15,265 bases of DNA. It comes from an uncultured Pseudoclavibacter sp. GTDB taxonomy: Bacteria; Actinomycetota; Actinomycetes; Actinomycetales; Microbacteriaceae. The number at the start of each line of letters is the position of its first letter. The stretch's first letter is position 1. The stretch covers positions 1 to 15,265 of the forward strand of contig CAMIMS010000044.1 in the NCBI GenBank assembly GCA_946221025.1, written 5' to 3'. Positions 1 to 8,000 of this stretch are shown piece by piece. A program made the translations under genes and the position numbers. The notes under the pieces were generated by a model. The model was not told where the DNA came from and did not search any database. It saw nothing but the letters and a program-made list of their open reading frames with translations.

Positions 1-2621
1 CCCTGCGGATGTCCCGTGTGAATGCCGGGAGCGCCCGGATACCCACCGTTTGGGTGCGGGCCCATGGGCGGGTGCTGGGCACCCACCGGACCGTTTGCAT
101 CCGGATGCGCCACATTCGCGGGCGACCCGCTGCGCTCTGCCTGACGCAGCTGCTGTTCGAGACGCGCGCGCTCAGCGGGCGAGTCCGCCTCGATGCGCGC
201 GATCTCCGAGATCGGCGGCACATCCGCGCCCTGCGAGCGCAGCGCCCGGTTGCGAAGCTCGGCACGGTCGGCGGTGATGCGCACATTCCGTTCGCGGCGG
301 TGTCGCCGCTTGCCGGAGGTGAAGCGGAACCGGGATGTGAATCGGCGCCAACCCGTTGTGTCTCTGGCGGCCTGCTTCGTGATGCGCTCCGCATCCGCCC
401 ACACCGCTTCGACCTCCGCTTCGCTCGGCTCTGCATCCGAGAACACGGCGCGATCTGCGGCGAGGGCAACGGGCGCGAGTTCCGGATGCAGGGCCCGGGC
501 CATGACCGGTCGGGTCTCGCGCTCGGGCACCGAGTACCCGAGCTCGAACATCCGGTCGACGGTCTCCTCCCAGGCACCGGCAATGCGCTCATCGGGCCGG
601 CCCTGGTTTCGACGGCGACGGCGGATGCGGTGCGCAATGTAGAAGCCGAGCATGACCAGGAGGAACAGCAGCAGCGGCCCGAGGATTGAGGCAATCAGAA
701 TGATCACCCACACCGGGAACTGGCCCGGATCCTGCGGCGGCTCGTCGTTCGGGCGGTCAGCAGCCGTCACGAGATCGTCGGGTCGCGCATCGGTCTGCGG
801 GGGCTGCCGAACCTGCGCGCGAGGCTTGGTCTGCGGGACGGTCTCCGTGTTGACCGGGGCGTCGGTCTGCTCCGGGGTCGGGTCGAAGGCGACCCACCCG
901 AATCCCTCGAAGGCCACCTCGACCCACGCGGTCACATCGTCACCGGTCACCTCGACGGTGCCGCCCTCGTTCTTCGGCTGGAAGCCGACGACCACGCGCG
1001 ATGGATAGCCGAGTTCGCGAGCCATGAGAGCCATCGCCGAGGCGTACTGCTCCTGGTCGCCGATCATGTAGGTGAGCTGGAACAGCTCCTGCATCCGGTC
1101 AAGACCGTGACCGGCGCGCGACGGTGCCTGGTCGTTGGCGAGTCCGTGACTCAGGTAGCCCTGTGAGCGCAGCGACTCTTCGATCGCGCTCAGCTGGCCG
1201 TAGGGGGTGGTCTCCCCCGCCGTGAATCGCTGCATCGCCTCGACGAGATCGGCCGGGGCGCTTTCGGCCGGGGGCATGTTCATATCCGCGACCGGAACAT
1301 TGTCGAGCTGGCCCTCGAGGGGCGCGTCTTGAATCTCGGTCTCGAAGCGGTACGAGTCGCCCTGGCGAAGCCCACCGACCACGACACCGGTTCCGGTCGC
1401 CTCGTTGTAGCGAAGCTCCCCCCGGCGATCATGCAGGGGGCTTCCATCGGTGGACAGGGATGTGGGATTGCCGACCGTCGGCATCCAGATATCGCTGTAG
1501 CCGTTCACGTACAGCTCAATCGACCGCGAACCGTGCGAGGTGATGAACGGCGCGTTCGGCAGATCGCGACCGACGAGCGAGTAGGTCCCGGCATCGGGCA
1601 GGTTCAGCGACGGGCTCGCGCTCTGCCACTTCTTGCCCGTGTACTGGTCAAGCACCGCCAGCTTCAGGCGGTCGCCCTGCTCCATCCCGTTGATCGTGAA
1701 CAGCGTCGTCTCGTTGAGCAGCTTCGTGTACTCGCGGAACCCCGCAAGGGGGCTCTCGTACGGGAACGGGTCAAATGGCGGGGTGATCTCGTCACGAACC
1801 ACGAGGCGGTTGTCATCGATCGCGGGCTGGGAGACAAAGCCAATGGCGGAGGTGAGCGCGACCGCCGAGCCCACGACGATCGCCGTGCCGGCGAGCTTGC
1901 GACGCATGAGGCCCTGGCGCACCGATGCGTCGGGCGATGCCTCCCTCGTGGAGGGCCGCTGACGCCATCCGAGCCAGATGAGCGCGACCGCCGCGAACAC
2001 GACGGCGCGGGCGATGCCCCAGAACGGGTCGTGCGTGCCAACGAGCACTGACATGAGGTAGAGCACCACCACCGGGATGAGTGCGACCGCTCGGCGCCAT
2101 GCGCTCCGGGGGTGGTGACCCACCCAGCGCAGCATCAAAAGGCCCGAGATGAGCATCCCGAGAATCGACGAAATGTACGGCAACACCATGATGTAGGACG
2201 GGTATTCGACCGGAGCGGCGAGCGTGACGATGTCTCGCCACGAGAACACGGCTCCGAGCGCCAGGTCGAGAAGCGTGGCGAAGCTCGGCAACACTGCGAG
2301 CAGTCCCTTGCCGGTCAGCGCGAAGAGCGTGCCGAACACGAAGTACCCCACGATCGCGATGAGCACCGTGTTCAGCACGTTCAGCCGCAGCGTGTAGCCG
2401 AACCAGACCGCGAAACCGCCGACGAGAAGCCCACCGAGGATCGCCAGAAGCAGTTGCCAGCTCCCGAACACCGCCTGGAGTCCGAGTAGCGAGATGAAGA
2501 TGAGCAGGGCGATGAGGCCGACATCGATCCACTGCGCGCGCGTGAGGCTGCGGCGCTTGGATTGGTCGTCGGCGCCCGGCGCCTGCTGCTGCGCCTGAAT
2601 GACCCGTTCGTTCTGCGTCAT
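1..2621 (-). CDS. TgpA-like membrane protein with a catalytically degenerate transglutaminase-like domain (partial, 3' end outside window)
   Basis: The frame is open for 873 codons from the ATG at 2621 and runs off the left edge without a stop. Residues 32-220 hold about six or seven hydrophobic segments and a further one lies at 243-264. An extracytoplasmic region follows (about 265-632), then a single membrane segment (633-660) and a basic, cytoplasmic tail. This is the TgpA topology: membrane bundle, external transglutaminase-like domain, final membrane helix. The core motifs are GDQEQYASAMALMAR (from about 521), GYPSRVVVGF, VTAWVEV and FDPTP. In active family members the third residue of the first motif is the nucleophilic Cys and the residue before AW is the catalytic His. 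Here they are Gln523 and Thr564, and only Asp580 of the triad remains, so cross-linking or protease activity is unlikely. The visible end of the tail is rich in Pro, Gly and His. The start overlaps the DUF58 stop by four bases, so translation is probably coupled. Family assignment is firm; the function is inferred. Confidence 0.9.
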   Translation of the reverse strand, partial: MTQNERVIQAQQQAPGADDQSKRRSLTRAQWIDVGLIALLIFISLLGLQAVFGSWQLLLAILGGLLVGGFAVWFGYTLRLNVLNTVLIAIVGYFVFGTLFALTGKGLLAVLPSFATLLDLALGAVFSWRDIVTLAAPVEYPSYIMVLPYISSILGMLISGLLMLRWVGHHPRSAWRRAVALIPVVVLYLMSVLVGTHDPFWGIARAVVFAAVALIWLGWRQRPSTREASPDASVRQGLMRRKLAGTAIVVGSAVALTSAIGFVSQPAIDDNRLVVRDEITPPFDPFPYESPLAGFREYTKLLNETTLFTINGMEQGDRLKLAVLDQYTGKKWQSASPSLNLPDAGTYSLVGRDLPNAPFITSHGSRSIELYVNGYSDIWMPTVGNPTSLSTDGSPLHDRRGELRYNEATGTGVVVGGLRQGDSYRFETEIQDAPLEGQLDNVPVADMNMPPAESAPADLVEAMQRFTAGETTPYGQLSAIEESLRSQGYLSHGLANDQAPSRAGHGLDRMQELFQLTYMIGDQEQYASAMALMARELGYPSRVVVGFQPKNEGGTVEVTGDDVTAWVEVAFEGFGWVAFDPTPEQTDAPVNTETVPQTKPRAQVRQPPQTDARPDDLVTAADRPNDEPPQDPGQFPVWVIILIASILGPLLLFLLVMLGFYIAHRIRRRRRNQGRPDERIAGAWEETVDRMFELGYSVPERETRPVMARALHPELAPVALAADRAVFSDAEPSEAEVEAVWADAERITKQAARDTTGWRRFTSRFRFTSGKRRHRRERNVRITADRAELRNRALRSQGADVPPISEIARIEADSPAERARLEQQLRQAERSGSPANVAHPDANGPVGAQHPPMGPHPNGGYPGAPGIHTGHPQ
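2618..2621 (-). other. ATGA stop/start overlap, DUF58 gene to TgpA-like gene
   Basis: The TGA of the DUF58 gene (2618-2620) and the ATG of the TgpA-like gene (2619-2621) share bases. There is no strong Shine-Dalgarno sequence directly upstream, only a GGTGG. Translation of the second gene therefore probably depends on termination-reinitiation, which would keep the two membrane proteins at similar levels. Confidence 0.8.
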
Positions 2622-4018
2622 GCTGCCACCAGCTTCGGGAGATCTTCGAGCTTGCCAACGGTCGCGGTCGTCAGGCCCCGTGAGCGGGTGCGCGCACTCG
2701 ACGCGGAGACATCGCAGATGAACGCGACCGTTTCAACATCATTCGAGTAGAGGCTCTGGATGGAGCGAAGCTCCCCCCGATCGAGCCGGCTGCCGGCCAC
2801 GACGATGAGCACCGTCGGCGGCGGGAGTTTGCGCGTCGCGTCGACGACGAATGCGCGCAACGAATTGTGCCTGGGTTCCATCGGCTCGAATCGGCTCGTG
2901 GCGTCGAGCATCGTGATCGTTGAGCGCGTGGGAACCTCGCCCCACTCGTTGACCACCGAGACTTCGAGCGATTCGGCGATCGACTGCGAAACGATCGAGC
3001 CGAGCACCGAAATCGCCAGCTCGAACTCCTCATCGTTGGCATACAAGCCGGGGTTGAGCGTGTGCACGATGGTCAGCTGCGATTTTCGCGTCTCTTGGAA
3101 CTGGCGCACCATGAGCTGGCCCGTGCGCGCGGAGGTCTTCCAGTGAATCGCCCGGCGATCGTCGCCGCGCTCGTAGGGGCGAAGCGCGTGGAACGCGAGG
3201 TCCATATCCGCGATCTTCAGCGCCTCGGCACCCTCGAGGTCGCGAAGCACGCCCGCGGCTGAGGGTGCGAGGCGGATCGTGCGCGGGTGCACGAACAGCT
3301 CGATCTCGCCCGTCCACTTCACCGATCGGCGAAGAAGCCCAAGCTCATCCCCTCGAACGCTCTGAGCCGGTCCCGTGGGAATGACGGCGCGTCGCGAGGT
3401 CGGCACCGAGAAGAGCTCTTCGTGCGATTGACCCGGTTGCAGGCTCGGAATACCGAACTCCGCCTGCCCCTTTCCGACGCGGAACTCCATTCGGGTTGGC
3501 AGGGCCCGGTCGTCGCCGGCGTTCTTCACGTCGAGGCGCCCGAGTGCGCGGTCGCCGACCGTGACCCGCTTCGGGTTCAGTTCGATCGTGACCTCGTACT
3601 GGTTGCGTCCGAGCACGAACGGAATCGCGGCGAGGAAGGCAATGAGGAGCACCCCGCCAAGCGCAATCAGTTCGATCCAACCGAGGATGAGTCCGGCAAT
3701 GAGCGCGACGAGCCCCGTGCCGAGCACGATCCACCCGAGCACGGTCACGATGCCCACGGTCGGGCGGATGCGGTCCCAGCGTGAACGGGTCGCGCCGGTC
3801 ACCTTTTTCTGCACGCTCGTGGCGGCGCTACGGGCACCGGCCAGCCGCTCGGAGCGGGGACGCTCCCGAGCGGGAGCCTGGGCCTCGTCTCCGGCTGCAC
3901 CCGCGTGCCCGGGACCGGCAGCCTGGTGCCCTGGCAGCTGCCCCTGGCCGGGATTCGTCTGGGGGTGTTGCGTGGCCGGTCCTTGCGCCTGGGGCGGGAA
4001 GGGGGCGTTCGTCGTCAT
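2618..4018 (-). CDS. DUF58 domain-containing membrane protein
   Basis: This 466-residue protein starts at an ATG that overlaps the MoxR gene stop. Residues 1-55 are low complexity and rich in Pro, Gln, Gly, Ala and His. Two hydrophobic segments follow (about 88-110 and 115-136), then a beta-rich region and the DUF58 signature RPYERGDDRRAIHWKTSAR (about 280-298) followed by GQLMVRQF. DUF58 proteins are regularly encoded beside MoxR ATPases and are thought to act with them as membrane-bound partners, much as vWA-domain proteins do. After the signature, family members usually carry a vWA-like strand ending in a DxSxS metal site. Here the corresponding stretch reads TIVHTLNPGLY, with His319 where the Asp is expected, so the metal site seems lost. 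The N-terminal tail would lie in the cytoplasm. At 466 residues it is of ordinary to slightly long length for the family, the extra being the tail. The family call is secure; the role in this cluster is inferred from its neighbours. Confidence 0.93.
   Translation of the reverse strand: MTTNAPFPPQAQGPATQHPQTNPGQGQLPGHQAAGPGHAGAAGDEAQAPARERPRSERLAGARSAATSVQKKVTGATRSRWDRIRPTVGIVTVLGWIVLGTGLVALIAGLILGWIELIALGGVLLIAFLAAIPFVLGRNQYEVTIELNPKRVTVGDRALGRLDVKNAGDDRALPTRMEFRVGKGQAEFGIPSLQPGQSHEELFSVPTSRRAVIPTGPAQSVRGDELGLLRRSVKWTGEIELFVHPRTIRLAPSAAGVLRDLEGAEALKIADMDLAFHALRPYERGDDRRAIHWKTSARTGQLMVRQFQETRKSQLTIVHTLNPGLYANDEEFELAISVLGSIVSQSIAESLEVSVVNEWGEVPTRSTITMLDATSRFEPMEPRHNSLRAFVVDATRKLPPPTVLIVVAGSRLDRGELRSIQSLYSNDVETVAFICDVSASSARTRSRGLTTATVGKLEDLPKLVAA
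4015..4018 (-). other. ATGA stop/start overlap, MoxR gene to DUF58 gene
   Basis: The MoxR gene TGA (4015-4017) overlaps the DUF58 gene ATG (4016-4018). No good ribosome binding site precedes the ATG, so translational coupling is likely. Together with the overlap at 2618-2621, it makes MoxR, DUF58 and the TgpA-like protein one tightly linked translational unit. Confidence 0.8.
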
Positions 4019-4983
4019 GCCGCTCGGTACTGGGGCGGCGCGATGTCGATGAGGATGCGTTCGACGATGTCTTCGGCGCTGGTCCCGCGGAACTCTACTT
4101 CAGGGTCGATGACCAGGCGGTGCGCGAGAACCGGAACCGCGAGCTCACGCACATCGTCTGGGATCACGAATCCGCGGCCCTGCGAGATCGCCCAGGTCTT
4201 CGCCGCCCGGGCGAGTGCGAGCGCGCCACGGGTGGAGACGCCAACGACAATGTCGCGCTCGGAGCGGGTCGCCTGCACGAGCTGCGCGATGTACTCCATG
4301 ATCGACGCTTCCACGTGCACCTGGGCGGCGAGCTCCTGCATCATCACGACGGTGTCGGTCTCGAGGATGGGTTCGACGAGGTTCGCGCGCTGGCGGTTCG
4401 ACGCCTCCATGAGGAGCTTCACCGTGGTCTGGTGATCGGGATAGCCAAGGCTCGTCTTCATGAGGAAGCGGTCAAGCTGCGCTTCGGGAAGCTTGTAGGT
4501 ACCGGCCTGCTCGACGGGGTTCTGGGTGGCGATGACCATGAACGGGCGCGGCACTTCGTGACGCACACCGTCGATGGTGACAAAGCCCTCCTCCATGACC
4601 TCCAGCAGCGCCGACTGCGTCTTCGGCGAGGCGCGGTTGATCTCATCCGCGAGCACGATCGACGCGAAGATGGGGCCCGGGTGGAACTCGAACTCGCCCT
4701 TTTTCTGGTCGTAGATCGTGATGCCGGTCACATCCGACGGGAGGAGGTCGGGCGTGAACTGGATGCGCGAGCTTGACCCCTCGATAGTGCGGGCGATGGC
4801 CTTCGCGAGCACCGTCTTGCCGGTTCCGGGAACGTCTTCGAGCAGCATGTGGCCCTGGCTGAACAGGCTCGCGAGCGCCAGGCGAATCACTCTCTTCTTT
4901 CCGACGACGGCCTGGTCGACGTTCTCGACGAGGCGGTCGAACGCGTCGGCGAACCAGGTTGCCTGCTCCTGATTGATGCTCAT
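4015..4983 (-). CDS. MoxR-family AAA+ ATPase
   Basis: This 322-residue protein has the standard MoxR length and a full set of ATPase motifs. Walker A is VPGTGKT (51-57) and Walker B is IVLADEIN (109-116, with Asp113 and Glu114). Sensor 1 is ATQNP (152-156). The arginine finger lies in EAQLDRFLMK (Arg172), and GVSTRG (248-253) with Arg252 matches the sensor 2 region of the C-terminal lid. MoxR proteins form ATP-driven rings that remodel or activate partner proteins, usually encoded next door with DUF58 or vWA proteins. Nothing suggests membrane segments, so it should be cytoplasmic. The ATG at 4983 is preceded by AAAGGA at a nine-base spacing. It overlaps the DUF58 gene downstream and lies 111 bases after the giant FN3 protein gene. 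Its intact motifs contrast with the degenerate sites in its two downstream partners. Family call very secure. Confidence 0.97.
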   Translation of the reverse strand: MSINQEQATWFADAFDRLVENVDQAVVGKKRVIRLALASLFSQGHMLLEDVPGTGKTVLAKAIARTIEGSSSRIQFTPDLLPSDVTGITIYDQKKGEFEFHPGPIFASIVLADEINRASPKTQSALLEVMEEGFVTIDGVRHEVPRPFMVIATQNPVEQAGTYKLPEAQLDRFLMKTSLGYPDHQTTVKLLMEASNRQRANLVEPILETDTVVMMQELAAQVHVEASIMEYIAQLVQATRSERDIVVGVSTRGALALARAAKTWAISQGRGFVIPDDVRELAVPVLAHRLVIDPEVEFRGTSAEDIVERILIDIAPPQYRAA

Positions 4984-5094
4984 GCGAAGGGTTCCTTTCG
5001 TGCGCGGTGCACGCGGCTAGTTGGGAGGGGGTGAGCAGCGGAACTGTAGAGCACGCGGTTGGCGCGCCGGTTGCGCTCGGCTACTCGGGATGGA
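4984..5094 (-). promoter_or_regulatory. Intergenic leader of the MoxR-DUF58-TgpA unit, with ribosome binding site and weak candidate -10
   Basis: This 111-base gap separates the giant FN3 protein gene from the MoxR gene. On the minus strand AAAGGA (4993-4998) lies nine bases before the MoxR ATG and is a good ribosome binding site. TACAGT (5043-5048), about 60 bases before the ATG, resembles a -10 element, but I see no convincing -35 at the right distance. A direct repeat CGGTTG-GCGCGC-CGGTTG (plus-strand reading, about 5056-5073) is present, with no hairpin followed by a T run. The downstream genes could be read through from the giant gene or have a weak promoter of their own. Confidence 0.35.
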
Positions 5095-8000
5095 TCACCA
5101 ATTCTTCATAGTGGTGAGGTAGTTCGACTTCGCGATCACATTGCCGCCTTCCTTCGCGTCGAAGACCCACACCTGATAGGGCCCATCCTCGCCATCCCTC
5201 ACTCGTTTGCACTGTCCGATCTCGTAGTAATTGCCGCCCTGAATGTCGTGGGTGTAAACCAGGATGCGCTTGTTGCGACTTCCCAGCGTGTGCAAGGGGC
5301 GTTCAATACCCTGCGTCCCGCCGGTCGACGTCGTGTGCGCGTGGCGCACACCCTGGTTATCGGTCCAGTAGGTGACCTGAGCGCAGACGACGTACACCTC
5401 GCGGTGCTTCACGAAGTCACGGCCCGCGATACCCCAAGCGGCAGTCCCGTCTGCTTGTTTGAGCGGCTCAAGATGCACCTGCGGGAATGGCTGCGTTTTC
5501 AGGGTCACCTCGACCGTGTTCGATGCTGATTCTCCGGCACGGTTCTTGGCGTAGACGATGAATTGGAATTGCAACTGCCCCGAGTTTCCACCTTCGAGGT
5601 GCACGTCCGCGTCGAGGGATGCCTGGTTCGCCGGCAGCTCCCAGCTTCGCTTTTGGCTGGGCGGACTCACGAGCTCAACTCGGTATCCGGTGATCTCGCC
5701 GCCATCCTGGCGAGGGGGCTCCCAGTTGACGGTCACCGTTCCGTTCGGCTGCCCAAGTTCGGTGTAACCGTTCACACCCGAAGCGCTTGGCTGATCGGGC
5801 GCGATAACGGGTTGGATGCGGGCCTGCGAGCGGCCGAAATCGCCCCATCCGATCGCATTCATGGCCCGAACCGAGACCTGGTATTCGCGGTTATGCGAAA
5901 TCTTGTGTTCACCCGGTGTCAGGGTCACCGACGTCACCGCATCGGTCGTCATGACCGCCACCCGAAGCGGGGTGTTGTCGTTCACGGTTTTACGGCTCTT
6001 GACCGCTTCGGCGACCACTTCGTACTGCACGATCCGCTCACCGTTCGAGGCGGGAGGGTCCCACGAGACCTGGATTGAGCCGCGTCCCTCGGTACTCACC
6101 CTGACGGCGGGAACAACCTCCGGGCGGTCGCGGAAGCGCACCTTCGCGTAGCCGGTGGCGTCGCGGCCGGGGTCACCCGTGTCATCGCGCACGGTGTATT
6201 TGACCGTGACTTCGCCGATGTATCGCTTATCGGGGGTGAAGACGATTTGGTTATTCACGACGGAGATATCGGCACCGTTGCGCTCGGCACTCACATCCTG
6301 AGCGTTCACGATCTTCAACGGCACATCCGGGTAGGGGTTGAAGTCGTTCGCGAGCACATCGAGCGTCACCGCCTGGCCGCGAATACCGAGCGCGGCATCT
6401 TCCACCACGCGCGGGGGCGGCAGCGGACTCGACGTGATGGTGATGTTGATCGTGCCGGTCTGCACGAAGTCGCGGAAGGCATAGGTGATCTCAGCCTTGA
6501 CGACGGTTCCCACCTTCGCCTGGCGAATCACATCCACCGTCACAGTACTGCCCGAGAGGCTCAGCGTCACGCCGTCGCCGCCACCCTTCAGCCCCGAGTA
6601 CTGCACCTGCCCGATCACATCCGGGTTCGGGTGCCCGGTGGCCGAGCGCAGATCCAGCTCCTTCGAGGTGCCGACGGGAACGGTCATCTGCGGAGTCACG
6701 AAGGTCGGGGCGACATCGTACAGGTTCGGGTCACCGACGGTGATGGGAACGCGAATCGTCGCCACGCCCGCGTTCTTGTCATCCGGACCCTGCGCATCCG
6801 AAACCAGGAACGTGATCGAGGCGGGACCGCGGAAGCCCGGTTTCGGCTGGAACTGCACGGTGTTCTCGCTCACGACGACCTGACCGCCCGAGCTCTGTTC
6901 AGCCCACGCCGACTCGGGTTCGATGACCTTCACGGGCAGGCCGGACGGGGCGACCACGATGTCATTCACATTCCAACGCATGCCCTTGTTCACGTCGGTG
7001 CGTTGTTCTGGGAGATCAGTGCGAAGGTACGGCGACTGACGCTTCGACTCCTCGGTGATGCGCGCCGGAACCATGACGAATGCCGCGGCGGTGAGCTCGG
7101 TCACGGGATCGGTCACCTGGTAGGCGATGACCTGGCGCCGATCGGTCACGCGCACGCGCAGAGTGCCGTCTTCGACCAATTCGCCGAGGCCCTTATTCGC
7201 GCCGACCAGGTCGACCCGCAGCTCCGCGGCGCGACCTGACGGGTTGTACGCGCCCTTGCGAAGGTTCACATCAACGAAGTCCACGCCGTTGAACGACTCG
7301 AGCGCCACCACGTGGTCCGTCGCAGCCGGTGGTTTCTCGCGCGCATCGTCGGTGACCCGCACGTGAATGTAGGCATCGTCAGACCCACCCTGGCCGTTCG
7401 TGATGCTGTACGGAGCGCTCACGAACTCTTCATCGGCGGGAATGCTCAAAATGACATTGCTGCCGTCAAGCTCCGGGCGCAGCGCCGGGTCGATACCGGA
7501 AATGTCCTGCACGAGTTCGATCGGGTACCCATTCGGATCGGAGTCGTTTTCGAGCACCGGCACCGAAATGCGCGAGTCCGGGCGCGCGTCAACGACATCG
7601 TCGACCGCGACGGGCGGCGCCGTGGTCTCAGGGCGCTGCACGACGCCGATTCGAATCGTTCCCGTGCCGCGGGCACCGAAAGTGTCGACGACCTCGTAGC
7701 GAAGCTCATCCGTGCCCGCCGAACCTTCGAACGCCTCGTAGAGGAACGATGTCTCGTCCTGTTCGACAATCGAGCCGAGCGTGGGAAGACCGTTCACACC
7801 GACAAAGGTCACTGAGTCACCGTCGGGGTCAACGCCCGACAGCGGCACTTTGATGCGCACGCTCGCACCCTCAAAGACGCGCGCGACCTCATCGGTCGGA
7901 GTTGGGGCCTGGTTGGTCTCCTCGTTGAGGTCCTTCACGTCGAAGCTGACCCGGGCGCCGGCCTGTTCACCGTTCTCATCGGAGACGACGTAATCGACGA

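Noticed and set aside
9..689. Plus-strand open frames at the left edge
   Set aside because: They are antisense to the cytoplasmic tail of the TgpA-like gene and show only Arg/Ala-rich composition.
1813..2658. Minus-strand open frame overlapping the start of the TgpA-like gene
   Set aside because: It is Arg/His/Pro-rich without membrane segments. The other frame from 2621 encodes clear transmembrane helices and family motifs and continues to the window edge.
1..4000. Frequent GCATCC/GGATGC words as a possible DNA uptake or architecture signal
   Set aside because: They fall in coding frames as common Ala-Asp or Asp-Ala codon pairs. I cannot show enrichment beyond codon use without a whole-genome count.
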